Assembly (NCBI RefSeq): GCF_010119975.1
Contig: NZ_CP048222.1
Span: forward strand, 3,738,501 to 3,802,500
From: Rhodocytophaga rosea
GTDB taxonomy: Bacteria; Bacteroidota; Bacteroidia; Cytophagales; 172606-1
Reading direction: 5' to 3'
Length of the DNA stretch: 64,000 nt
Part shown: in pieces, positions 52,701 through 57,455 of the stretch
Position numbering within the stretch: position 1 is the stretch's first letter
How the letters are laid out: each line of letters opens with the position of its first letter
Made by a program: the position numbers and the translations under genes
The notes under the pieces: generated by a model
What the model was told of the DNA's origin: nothing
Database searches by the model: none
Seen by the model: only the letters and a program-made list of their open reading frames with translations

Positions 52701-53301
52701 TGCCAATTCCTATACGGCTGCTAATCTGTTAACTGGTGAATATAATGTAGTAGTGGTAGACAGTAAAGGCTGTACAACATTCCCAACCAGAGTAAAGATT
52801 GATAACCGGATTGTGGCCAAAGTGAAGGCTACCTTATCTATGCCAGATGAGCCTACCGGCGAAATTCGTATCACTGACATCCGTGGTGGAAATGCACCCT
52901 ATGAAGTGAGTATAGATGGCTTTACCTGGGGATTAGTACAGGATAAATCTATTCCAATAGATACAGTAATTACTACGCTGCCTATGGGTAAGTATACGGT
53001 GTATATCAGAGATGCCAGTGGCTGCGTGAAGGAATACGAAACAGAGATCAAAGAAAGCAAGTTTATGATCCCGAACGTATTTACGCCAAACGGTGATGGA
53101 GTTAACGATACTTTCTTTATCAGAAACTTGCCTGCTGGAACCTTTGTAACCATTTCTAACCGTTGGGGCAAAGTGGTTTATTCTAGCAAAGATTACCAGA
53201 ATGACTGGAATGGCGGAGATGCGCCGGATGGTGTGTATTATTACTCAGTAAATATCGCAGGTTCGGGCCAGCTTACCGGATGGGTGCAGATCTGGAGATA
53301 G
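37765..53301 (+). CDS. Giant SprB-repeat surface adhesin with T9SS type-B sorting domain
   Basis: A 5178-residue secreted protein of roughly half a megadalton. The signal peptide ends FNAQGQ (about residue 27). Residues about 35-5090 are roughly 63 tandem SprB-type units of about 80 residues, each with the pattern C-x-G-x-x-x-G at the start, GG-x-x-x-Y-x-Y/F-S-x-N/D-G in the middle and F-x-N/G-L-x-A/S-G-x-Y-x-I-x-V-K/R-D-x-x-G-C at the end. The last 79 residues (5100-5178: IPNVFTPNGDGVNDTF, VTISNRWGKVVY, PDGVYYYSV) are the gliding-motility-associated/T9SS type-B C-terminal domain, so it should cross the outer membrane through T9SS. SprB of Flavobacterium is the mobile gliding adhesin. Use in gliding or surface attachment here is inference. 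No PorP/SprF-type gene follows. Confidence 0.95.
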   Translation: MKNFTIYKSLFLLPLFIAILGFNAQGQCPTIPNATYSSTDVTCFGANDGTVTVELGDGTGTFNYFLFDLNQGQFLLTATKTVGPANKVVFSNLPASDYIVQVRKTGCANINIGGLGITVNEPAALVLDVTSQINITGCFGEATGSFKVAASGGNGGYTYSFNGGAFGNTTSFTNLTAGTYTVEVKDSKNCTETVSVTITQPAQLAISLTSQADPDCNGNTTGNIVVAATGGTPTYEFSVNGGAFTPGSGTFSNLAPGSYSIQVRDSKGCTASLPTVTLTNPPVLAISLTSKTDITTCFGDATGEIVVAATGGTPAYEFSINGGAFAAASTFSNLIAGNYTVQVRDSRGCITTLPAVTISQPTALAISLTSKTDISGCFGDATGNINVSASGGTPAYEFSLNGGAFASASSFTNLTAGNYTIQVRDSKGCISSLPAVTISQPTALQVTVSSQTNPSCFAATDAEISLSVNGGTSPYTYSVNGSTFASGTGTFNNLAAGSYNIQVKDAKGCTVTLPAVTLTQPDLLAVSLTSKTDITTCFGDATGEIVTSVSGGTSPYTYSVNGGTFILGTGTFSNLSAGAYTIQIKDANGCTTSLTAVTITQPTALAISLTSKTDISGCFGDATGNINVSASGGTPAYEFSLNGGAFASASSFTNLTAGNYTIQVRDSKGCISSLPAVTISQPAVLSISLTAKQEVSCNGGTTGSISVNATGGSPTYQYSLNGGAFAAANVFANLTAGSYTIQVRDNKGCIATLPGTTISEPAILTATLVSKTDVAGCFGDATGSITVSASGGTLAYEFSLNGGAFASASSFTNLTAGNYTIQVRDSKGCTASLPTVSISQPAVLAVSLTSKTDITGCFGDATGSIVTSVSGGTSPYMYSVNGGAFASGIGTFGNLTAGIYTIQVRDANNCTTALVPVTISQPAVLAISLTSKTDITGCNGDATGSINISATGGTPTYQYSLNGGVFTATNVFNNLSAGTYTIQVKDSKNCIASLAPITITQPVAITASLVSKTDVSCNSGNDGSINISVSGGTSPYAYSVNGAAFVSGTGTFSNLSAGAYTIQIKDANGCTTSLTAVTITQPTALAISLTSKTDISGCFGDATGSITVSASGGTPAYEFSLNGGSFSPASTFTNLSAGTYNIQMKDSKGCIATLAPVTINQPATLSANVVSKTDVTGCFGDATGNINVSASGGTSPYTYSVNGSAFTTSSTFSNLIAGNYTIQVKDASGCTATVPVVTITQPTAVAISLTSKTDINGCFGDTTGSIAVSASGGTPAYEFSLNGGAFSSASTFSNLVAGDYSVQVRDSKGCVATLPTVTITQPTALLANISSQTNASCFGATDGNISLAVSGGTSPYLYSVNGGAFATGTGTFNTLSAGTYNIQVKDAKGCTTTLPTVTISQPAVLAISLTSKTDVTTCSSDATGEIITSSTGGTAPYMYSINGGTFASGTGIFSNLVAGIYNIQIKDANGCTTALPTVTISQPIILAISLTSKTDVTTCFGDATGSIITSISGGTGTYTYSVNGGTFVAGTGTFNNLTAGTYAIQVKDNKGCTASLPVVTINQPTAVSISLISKTDPACEGNTSGSILVAAAGGTSPYTFAINGGAFASSSAFTNLAAGSYTIQVKDAKGCIANLPAVTLTAPTALALSISSQTNPACSGDNNGSIAVTSLGGTPAYTYSINGGSFISGNSFTNLSAGTYTVTVKDANNCTTTLSNITLTAPAGLTASISSKTDIICNGANTGNIVTSVNGGSAPYTYSINGAAFASGTGTFNNLTAGTYTITVKDVNGCTTSLPATTIAEPAVLNLSITSQTNIDACSGINSGSITVAASGGTSAYTYSIDGTTFAATNTFTNLTAGAYTITVKDANNCTSQLTATISASSATLTASQIHIDPTCNGATDGSITVNNVSGGSGSYEYSKDGITFQNGNAFSGLSSGSYTVTVKDKNAACSTTLSVTLSNPVAVNATVVTVNPNACASANGSITVTASGGTSPYTYAINGVTFVSGNAFTNLAAGTYSIIVKDANGCTFTVPTATLTAPSSVAISLVSKTDILCAGSTAGTITVSASGGTAPYQYSIDGTTFVSSATFNNLTAGIYSTITLKDANGCTAVLPSVTITEPTVLAINLSTSTNPSCGNVSGGSIIVSVSGGASPYTYSINGGIFTAGSGTFNNLTAGSYTITTKDVNGCTVNLAPVILTSSSTISATVSKTEPSACTATDGTIMISGVSGGNAPYTYSIDGTNFVASSSFTGLGSGSYTITVKDASGCIFTSSQTLTAPSSLTADFLPIGESGCKVNDGLIIVSGVSGATGPYKYYINNVANPAGINNNVYVNLAGGDYLLTVEAANGCTYSQTVTIDSPCPPPACNITASVIVTPVNCNGDNTGILTVTASGGSGSLEYSLDGTTFQDSNIFTNQVAGAYTITVRDKSDITCTTTTNTTITQPAALTATINGINPIGCNTTDGSISISGVSGGTAPYTYSIDGTTFQSGTSFTGLGSGNYTITIKDNEGCIITRSQSITSPGGITASVSLQQNVSCQAGNDGSISLTVTGGSGNYEYKLNSGAFQNGNSFTGLTAGNYTITVRDKSTSCTTTVMATVTEPALLAISLGAKTDVTTCFGDATGSITVSANGGTASYQYSIDGITFVSGATFNSLAAGTYNNITVKDAKGCTAVLPAFTISQPAAMSVSLTSSTNITCNGASDGQIVVSVSGGASPYSYSVNGGAFAIGTGTFNNLNAGSYTIQVKDANGCTTSLPSVTLTQPASFTATISATTQPTCNGSDGSFTVAVTGGNAPYTYALNGGSFGNNNVFSSLPAGSYSIQVKDANGCIATQTVTLTAVGGIASLNINTSAETSCGANDGNIVVSTVQGGTAPYSYYLNGALNTAGATNNTFDNLAPASYAIMVEDANGCTFTQTVTVDDNCTTPVCTLAATFVDQDITCFGGNNGSITVNATGGSGNYEYSIDGSTYQDAATFSGLSAGTYSIVIRDKADNACTIPISNITIAAPALALSATANPTNITCNSSDDGTISITSVTGGTAPYQYSIDGGNTFFITDTFINLAPGTYNPVVQDANGCSITLATVTLTEPAALFATIDSNNPSACTTMDGSLTVSSVSGGKAPYSYSLDGVSYQSGNTFTGLGDGTYNVFIKDANDCVIFQSKTLTSPSGITASAVSTPVTCNAGTDGTITVSVSGGSGNYEYSQDGTTYQASNTFANINAGNYTITVRDITSTCIATVNAVISQPAALNITLTTQANPSCNGSDGSISVSASGGTAPYTYAINGGSFGAVNTFANLSAGSYSIQVKDANGCTVTLPAITLTAPTALTVTVTAQNNITCNGATDGSFTVNVSGGTAPYEYSINGGAFATGTGTFSNLPAGTYSVQVKDSKGCVATVPDVTITEPALLTVSLTSKTDVTTCFGDATGNIIIAATGGITPYQYSLNGTIFVNSATFSSLTAGIYNNITVKDANGCTVVLPAVTITQPVALQAAISGTNPTGCTTTDGIVALSNLTGGSGNYEFSIDGTTFQASATFSNLANGAYTIIIRDKNNTGCTITRSVTLNGGSGLTATPVITNETACLANDGNVTINASGGIAPYQYFLGSSTTANATGNIFSNLAPGTYSVRVVSSDNCQFTVSNIQVNAATCTPACNLTARLISTNVLCNGQSNGAVELIQVTGGSGSYEFSIDNGSNYQDSPIFSNLTPGTYTITVRDKNNLTCTTSFAAPRVGTDFFVSGVIVVNQPPACSNLGGIEFNNVAGGTAPYTYSVDGVNFQSGSVFTNLISGTYQATIKDANKCQYSATVTITGATTVTATALQTAQISCNGASDAAITVTASGGTAPYQYAMNSGAFATGSGVFTNLVAGIYTISVKDASNCIFTLPTVTIIAPASITASISAQANPSCTANDGSITVIATGGIGTLMYSKDNGTTFVSGNTFTGLAVGSYTIVVKDANGCTITLPTVNLSLPVITATLTSVDPNSCSASNGSITVTNPAGGTAPYVYSLNGGAYQNSATFSGLASGSYTIAVRDAAGCEVVLTKSLTATGGITAVTITPAAETTCGANNGTITVSNITGATGPYEYYIDGVANPAGINANVFTGLAPKTYNIRIVAANGCIYTSTSTVNANCAPSCNLVARLISTPVLCNGSTDGTAEVIQVTGGSGSYEYSIDNGLNYQDSPVFGNLGSGVYTILVRDKNNKSCTASFVTPAITNRFLVSGVIVVKQPKSCNEKGSIEFTNVGGGVAAYSFSINGTTFLTNTLYPGLDAGTYQATIKDANNCTFTVPVVIENVPPIVATATMVAPVSCNGAGDGKIKVENISGGTGTYVYSIDGTTFSGSPEFANRQAGLHTIYVKDQNGSCVNSFQVNVTEPAKLVADLTMVQPGNCSAQDGELKLVVSAGGTAPFEYKLDNGNFQSSNIFTGLGGGSYTVTLRDAKGCTSTFTANLAVSNPISAQAIQVSPTSCSGKADGIAQINVTVGSGVYEFSKDGITYQASNTFTGLDAGNYVLYVKDKTTACIAFSSVTISGATQIRASIPSPINPTTCVATDGKIQINSVNGGTGPYQFSLDSLNNFQNGTFPFEFTGLANGAYKVYIKDSKGCFGIYAFNLASPNAVVVGTNVSITAASCTGAKDGKLDINPTGTNISGGQTPYEYSIDGTAYQTASLFTSLQAGTYMVRVKDASGCIYSYQYEITEPTGLAFEIHEISGAGCGETSGSVKVRNIQGGIAPYSFSLNNVDYQSDSLFIGLMAGTYKMYVKDASGQTVCENVKPFNVSGATPITFKVATENIGCEGGNKGKIIISDIVGGLSPENTVRRFSINGGTSFRDASGNEVVFDNLSPGIYNLVINYGKNFSCATTPKQVRIISSGIPFTIDTVAATCGSPNGSATAIIPGGGNYFYSIDSLNYFQTPKFENLKPGLYKMFVKESANDKCLNIMPFIIPGPDSLKYDLIKENCFDIRLTNIRGGVAPYKVSLDGGNTFIGGNLFANSYTAANLLTGEYNVVVVDSKGCTTFPTRVKIDNRIVAKVKATLSMPDEPTGEIRITDIRGGNAPYEVSIDGFTWGLVQDKSIPIDTVITTLPMGKYTVYIRDASGCVKEYETEIKESKFMIPNVFTPNGDGVNDTFFIRNLPAGTFVTISNRWGKVVYSSKDYQNDWNGGDAPDGVYYYSVNIAGSGQLTGWVQIWR
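38851..38954 (+). repeat. Exact 104-bp direct repeat, copy 1 (copy 2 at 39574-39677)
   Basis: Identical over 104 bp to 39574-39677, 723 bp downstream, and nearly identical for about 120 bp beyond. Both encode the start of an SKTDISGCFGDATGNINV unit. Synonymous differences appear only after this stretch, so the copies are recent or homogenised. Confidence 0.9.
39472..39581 (+). repeat. Exact 110-bp direct repeat, copy 1 (copy 2 at 40912-41021)
   Basis: Identical over 110 bp to 40912-41021, exactly 1440 bp downstream, which equals six 240-bp units. It encodes the end of one unit and the start of the next (FSNLSAGAYTIQIKDANGC, then the linker ITQPTAL). Confidence 0.9.
53062..53301 (+). other. 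T9SS type-B C-terminal sorting domain of the adhesin
   Basis: Encodes the last 79 residues, from FMIPNVFTPNGDGVNDTFF to the terminal GWVQIWR, with the central RWGKVVY and DWNGGDAPDGVYYY. This is the standard form of the gliding-motility-associated/T9SS type-B C-terminal domain (TIGR04131). Confidence 0.95.
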
Positions 53302-53601
53302 CAGAAATATGATTGTTAAAACCGGGAGCCATTTATTATGTAAATATGCTCCCGGTTTTATTTTTCGGTATTTTGATAACAAGTTTACTTCCTGTACACC
53401 ACTTTTCCTTACCTGTTTACCTGTTGTATACCCATAAAAATTGCGTTCCCTCTCAGTTGCTATTTTCTTTGCATCGTCATCTGAAACAAAATCAGGAGCA
53501 AATTTTAGAAAGGAATATTCGACGGCAGGAGGCCTGCCATTTTACAAGTCAATAAAATTTAGTTTAACTCAAATCAATAAAAACTCAAACAACTCAAAGA
53601 A
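53302..53601. other. Intergenic region between adhesin and YiaA-like gene
   Basis: It contains the adhesin terminator (53318-53365), a small GGCAGG-AGG-CCTGCC inverted repeat at 53524-53538, and three AACTCAAA direct repeats (53566-53573, 53582-53589, 53591-53598) directly before the next ATG. An 80-codon frame at 53313-53555 overlaps the terminator and was rejected. Confidence 0.6.
53318..53365 (+). terminator. Terminator of the giant adhesin gene
   Basis: Perfect 12-bp stem AAAACCGGGAGC (53318-53329) and GCTCCCGGTTTT (53348-53359), an 18-nt loop with inner ATTTA/TAAAT pairing, and a T-rich tail. Confidence 0.92.
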
Positions 53602-54000
53602 ATGAATCAGAAACCGTCTAATGCGTTTATTGCCGCTTCATGGGTAGCCCTTATTGCCGGAATGGTAGCTTTTATCACAGGCTTATGGAACGCTGAAATG
53701 GCCCTCAATGAAAAAGGATATTATTTCACCGTATTGATGTATGGCCTTTTTTCTGCTGTATCCTTGCAAAAAACAGTACGGGATCAATTAGAAGGTATAG
53801 CAGTTACTAATATTTATTATGGATTAAGCTGGTTCTCTACCATATTGGCTATTTTATTATTAATTGTTGGCTTATGGAATGCAAATATGACATTAAGTGA
53901 AAAAGGTTTTTATGGAATGTCTTTTACCCTTAGCTTGTTTGCTGCTATTGCTGTTCAGAAGAACACACGTGATAATAAAAGAGATGAAGTGGCTGTATAA
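53602..54000 (+). CDS. YiaA/YiaB-family inner-membrane protein
   Basis: A 132-residue membrane protein made of two tandem copies of a two-helix YiaA/B module. Copy one has [21 protein letters not shown] (split), [13 protein letters not shown] and [11 protein letters not shown]. Copy two has [29 protein letters not shown] and VQKNTRDN. The matching NA-M-L-EKG-Y and QK-T-RD elements show the internal duplication. The function of the family is unknown. It is a single gene between two terminators. Confidence 0.9.
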   Translation: MNQKPSNAFIAASWVALIAGMVAFITGLWNAEMALNEKGYYFTVLMYGLFSAVSLQKTVRDQLEGIAVTNIYYGLSWFSTILAILLLIVGLWNANMTLSEKGFYGMSFTLSLFAAIAVQKNTRDNKRDEVAV

Positions 54001-54055
54001 TCAATAGTATTAAGCATCAAATAAAAAGATAGTGCAATAATTTAAAAGTGTATAA

Positions 54056-54087
54056 AAAAAGGCCATACAGTATTGTACGGCCTTTTT
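54056..54087. terminator. Bidirectional terminator between YiaA-like gene and RraA locus
   Basis: Stem AAAAAGGCC (54056-54064) and GGCCTTTTT (54079-54087) with inner TACA/TGTA pairing. The A-run and T-run on opposite sides allow use from both directions, for the YiaA-like gene and for the minus-strand RraA operon. Confidence 0.85.
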
Positions 54088-54168
54088 CTATTTCAGAATG
54101 AGTATTCGTAGAATTGCACAATTTTAACTCTCACTTTTATGCTAATAACTGGCAGTTAGCGCTATTTT

Positions 54169-55101
54169 CTACCAGGTACGGGTTTTCAACAAATTGTCCA
54201 TTTCTGCCCGAGTCATTTTTAGTTTTCCAGGATTAGCATCCAGCCATTTGGCAAAATCAGCCTCAATTTCCTTTGACCATCTGGTATCAATTTGGCCGGG
54301 AGTATATTTTCCTTCTTTTAAGCGCATATGCCCGAATTCATCTCTTAGGGTAATTACTTCAGAGGTTTGTACTACTGTTTCTGCCAGATGTGCAGGCACA
54401 AAGAGAATACCGCCTTTTTTTGCCAGTACTATATCTCCGGGCACTACCGTAACAAGCCCGACACGAATAGGTAAATTCACGCCGGTTAACATCATCTCTG
54501 CGATAAAAGAAGGATGAAATCCGCGTACAAATGCATTAAAGCCTTCAATCTTTGCCAGACCTTCCAGATCCCGTACAGCACCATCGAATACAACTCCATT
54601 CTTGGATTTGGCATAAATAGAATTTCCTAAATTATCTCCGATTAAGGTTCCATCGGCAATTTTGCCATAGGCATCCGCTACATATACATCGCCTGTAGAC
54701 AGCATATCAATCGGCCAGGAATTAGTACCCCCAATCCGCCCTTCTTTCTGACCAGTAGCTTTCAATTTGTCTTCAACATCCGGACGTTTGGGCATGTATT
54801 GTGCCGTAAGTGCACGTCCCACCATCACCTGATCCGGATGGATGGTCTGCCATTCACCTGCAAACTGATTATTATATCCGGCACCTCTTACCACGCTCCA
54901 GGCGTTTTCCAGGGATACATCTTTCATTCTTTCCAGAATATTATCCGGTACTTTGGGTCTTCCATCCGGAAAGCGTTCGCCTTTCCAGTTGGAGGTAAAA
55001 CCTATTATGCTTTCTTTAGGTAAGGCAACAGATTGTGCACGCAGGGAAATAGAGAAACTAGAAAGAATAAATAGAGCAATAAAAAAAATGATTTGTTTCA
55101 T
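54169..55101 (-). CDS. Secreted RraA/HMG-aldolase family protein, paralogue 1
   Basis: From ATG 55101 the protein has 310 residues (a start five codons upstream is in frame). The signal peptide ends SLRAQS. A conserved N-terminal element WKGERFPDGRPKVPD precedes the RraA-fold domain. The core has DVYVADAYGKIADGTLIGD, NLGNSIYAK and VVFDGAVRDLEGL. The metal/substrate motif D-X20-R-D of HMG/CHA aldolases is intact (Asp of LIGD to Arg-Asp of AVRD). Family aldolases cleave 4-hydroxy-4-methyl-2-oxoglutarate-type substrates to pyruvate and are normally cytosolic, so export is unusual. It is the last gene of the locus. Enzyme activity is inferred. Confidence 0.85.
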   Translation of the reverse strand: MKQIIFFIALFILSSFSISLRAQSVALPKESIIGFTSNWKGERFPDGRPKVPDNILERMKDVSLENAWSVVRGAGYNNQFAGEWQTIHPDQVMVGRALTAQYMPKRPDVEDKLKATGQKEGRIGGTNSWPIDMLSTGDVYVADAYGKIADGTLIGDNLGNSIYAKSKNGVVFDGAVRDLEGLAKIEGFNAFVRGFHPSFIAEMMLTGVNLPIRVGLVTVVPGDIVLAKKGGILFVPAHLAETVVQTSEVITLRDEFGHMRLKEGKYTPGQIDTRWSKEIEADFAKWLDANPGKLKMTRAEMDNLLKTRTW

Positions 55102-55229
55102 GAAATAAGTATGCATATGTAGACTATTTGAATTTGTAGGTTCAGGTACAAAACTATTTTAGGGCGAAATAGCTGCATTTTGCTGATAATTAAAAACAAA
55201 TTTTCAAATCTTCTGATTTTCTATTGAGG

Positions 55230-56162
55230 TTAATTCCCTTCTTTTGCCAGATAAGCTTCTACATCTTTGGAAGTAATCGCTAACTTCTTGGGATATTTGG
55301 ACACCCAGGCTCTGAATTCATCTTTGATTTTAGAAGACCAATCTCCATGAATTTCTCCGGAGGGATATTTACCCTGCTGCAACAATACCCGTTCAAACTC
55401 GTCACGCAAGGCTACCATTTCAGAAGAGGAAACAAGTCCTTCCACCAGGTGGGAGGGAATAAAAACTACCCCATATTTATTAGCCAGCACTACATCACCT
55501 GGGAAAACGGTAACTTCCCCAATCCGGATTGGGGCATTAATAGAAGCTGGGGTCATGTCTTTAATATAGGAGGGATGTTGATCTTTTACCCAGCCATTGA
55601 AGCCTTTGGTATCAGCCAGTTCCTGCATATCTCTCACCGAACCATAGAATATCACACCTTTTCCGGTTTTGCCGTAAATGGCATTTCCAAGGCTGGACCC
55701 AATTAAGGTACCATCTTTCACTTTTCCATATCCATCAGCAACATATACATCTCCTTTTGTTAAAATATCTATGGGCCATATATTGATTCCGCCTTTTTGG
55801 GATCGGCCTTCTGCTTTGCCTTGTGCCCGTACTAAGCTATCAAGGTCTGGACGGAAAGGCATAAACTGGGCTGTTACTACCCGGCCTGTCATCACCTGAT
55901 CTGGCTGGATAATCAGCCAGTTTCGTTCGACCTGGTTGCGGTATCCTCTGCGGTCTAAATACCCCCATGCTTGTTCCAATGTAACATTTTGTAAGCGTTC
56001 CAGCACAATATCCGGTACTTTGGGCCTTCCATCCGGAAAGCGTTCTCCTTTCCATTGGGAAGTAAGTGCTTTAATATATTCTGGAGAGGAGCCTACCTGC
56101 TGTGCATGGGCAAAAAATCCTGTCAATACAAAGGCGGCTAATAAAAGTATTCTACTATTCAT
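55230..56162 (-). CDS. Secreted RraA family protein, paralogue 2, motif Asp lost
   Basis: A 310-residue protein with a signal peptide ending FFAHAQQ, followed by the same WKGERFPDGRPKVPD element as its neighbours. The core aligns without gaps to paralogue 1, but the first Asp of D-X20-R-D is Ser (LIGSSLGNAIYGK) and the DGAVRD segment is YGSVRD. The Arg-Asp pair is kept. It therefore probably lacks normal metal binding and may be structural, regulatory or specific for another compound. It is co-directional with the transporter gene 39 bp upstream. Confidence 0.85.
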   Translation of the reverse strand: MNSRILLLAAFVLTGFFAHAQQVGSSPEYIKALTSQWKGERFPDGRPKVPDIVLERLQNVTLEQAWGYLDRRGYRNQVERNWLIIQPDQVMTGRVVTAQFMPFRPDLDSLVRAQGKAEGRSQKGGINIWPIDILTKGDVYVADGYGKVKDGTLIGSSLGNAIYGKTGKGVIFYGSVRDMQELADTKGFNGWVKDQHPSYIKDMTPASINAPIRIGEVTVFPGDVVLANKYGVVFIPSHLVEGLVSSSEMVALRDEFERVLLQQGKYPSGEIHGDWSSKIKDEFRAWVSKYPKKLAITSKDVEAYLAKEGN

Positions 56163-56201
56163 GTCTTTGGGTTTAAATTAGGTTTCACATGAAAATTGCA
56201 T

Positions 56202-57353
56202 TCATGGTTGCTTTATTTTCTCCTGTTTGGGAGTAACTACAGTTGGTTCTTGAACAGGAAGAGCATTTTCTCCCGGAATAGGTTTGCCTCTCCACCAGGT
56301 TGCCAGAGAAGATCCGGTAATATTCATTAGTGGACCAAAAATTGCAGGTGCCAAGCCAACGGTAGCTACTTTGCCCATTTGCAAAGCAATGGCCGAAGCT
56401 AGTCCGCCATTCTGCATACCTACCTCTATTGCCACTGTACGGCAGGAACGTTCATCCAGACCTACCAGCCGGCTAAACCAGTAGCCAAGAAAATAGCCGA
56501 ATGTATTATGAATAAATACGACTAAAATCAAGGTTAAGCCAATAGATAAAAGGCTCTCACGTCCGGCTGCTGTAATAATCGTGATGATGAAGGCAATACC
56601 GATCATAGAAACCAGGGGCATTGCATCGTCCAGCCATTTTGCTTTTCCGCTTAATAACTTATTGAATAACAGTCCGGCACCTATTGGGATAATTACCATT
56701 TTCACAATATCCCACATCATGGCCCATACTTCCACCTGTACAAACTCCCCGGCCAGCAGTTTCATCAGTAAAGGAGTCATTAAAGGAGCCAGTAAAGTAG
56801 CCATTGCGGTAATAGTTACAGATAGGGCTAAATTGGCATTGGCCAGAAAAGACATCACATTGGAAGCTAAGCCACTGGGAGCACAACCAATCAATATAAT
56901 ACCTGCTGCTATTTCGGGAGGAAAATCAAATACATTGGCTAAGGTAAACCCCAGGCCAGGCATAATGGAAAACTGACAAATTAATCCTACTAACACAGCT
57001 TTTGGCATTTTAACTACCCCGGCAAAATCCTCCAGGCTCATAGCGGTTCCCATTCCAAACATAATAATTTGTAACAGCGGAACAATTAAGGTTTTAAGCT
57101 GGAAACCATTTACTTCCACAAAGTAGGAGGGGTAGAACATAGCCACTGTAACTGCCGCAAAAATGGAAATCGTATAAGAAAAGCCTTTGATCGCAGGATA
57201 TTTTCTAACACCAATAGCCAGTAAAACGAAAAATACGATAATCACAGGTCCTACTTCCGAACGGTAACCCATAGCCAGCATAATCAATACCGCTGCCAGA
57301 CAGGCTAAAGCAGCATATAGGGCAATAGTAAAAAACTTTTTATTTTCTTTCAT
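56202..57353 (-). CDS. Bile acid:sodium symporter family (BASS/SBF) transporter
   Basis: With the Met at 57353 the protein has 383 residues and about ten membrane segments. Family motifs are FGMGTAMSLEDFAGVVKMPK, GLICQFSIMPGLGF, LIGCAPSGLASNVMSFLANAN (broken helix, split) and RTVAIEVGMQNGGLASAIAL (second broken helix). The family moves bile acids, pyruvate, pantothenate or other organic anions with Na+. Its place between an RraA gene and an enolase-superfamily gene suggests import of the acidic product of the periplasmic enzymes. The substrate is unknown. The C-terminal tail is Pro/Lys-rich. Confidence 0.92.
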   Translation of the reverse strand: MKENKKFFTIALYAALACLAAVLIMLAMGYRSEVGPVIIVFFVLLAIGVRKYPAIKGFSYTISIFAAVTVAMFYPSYFVEVNGFQLKTLIVPLLQIIMFGMGTAMSLEDFAGVVKMPKAVLVGLICQFSIMPGLGFTLANVFDFPPEIAAGIILIGCAPSGLASNVMSFLANANLALSVTITAMATLLAPLMTPLLMKLLAGEFVQVEVWAMMWDIVKMVIIPIGAGLLFNKLLSGKAKWLDDAMPLVSMIGIAFIITIITAAGRESLLSIGLTLILVVFIHNTFGYFLGYWFSRLVGLDERSCRTVAIEVGMQNGGLASAIALQMGKVATVGLAPAIFGPLMNITGSSLATWWRGKPIPGENALPVQEPTVVTPKQEKIKQP

Positions 57354-57455
57354 AAGGTAAAGGCAAATAGTAAAATCTATCCAAATCAATAAACAAATTA
57401 GACAAAGGACAGATTAAATAAAATATTTCGAAGATTATTTATCGTACTAAAATTG

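Larger units (their letters stand above)
37860..53040 (+). repeat. Coding tandem repeat array, about 63 units of about 240 bp
   Basis: Units recur every 237, 240 or 243 bp over the first two dozen repeats, so the reading frame is kept and the length varies by one codon at most. Examples of the motif Asp/Asn codon are 38641, 38881, 39121, 39361, 39604, 39844, 40081, 40321, 40564, 40804, 41044, 41284, 41524, 41764, 42004 and 42247. Units beyond about 43400 are more divergent in sequence and spacing. The count comes from the recurrent C-x-G start motif read by eye and could be off by a few. Confidence 0.9.

Noticed and set aside
37860-53040. Tandem array considered as CRISPR or satellite DNA
   Set aside because: The period is about 240 bp without spacers, and the whole array is one open reading frame with SprB modules.
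40261-53171. Many antisense frames of 60-90 codons inside the adhesin gene
   Set aside because: They repeat with the same period as the SprB units and are mirror images of repeat coding sequence, not independent genes.
53313-53555. 80-codon frame after the adhesin gene
   Set aside because: It overlaps the strong terminator at 53318-53365 and has no family features.
55840-56055. Minus-strand frame inside RraA paralogue 2
   Set aside because: It is a shifted frame of the true coding sequence, containing the region of the WKGERFPDGRPKVPD element.
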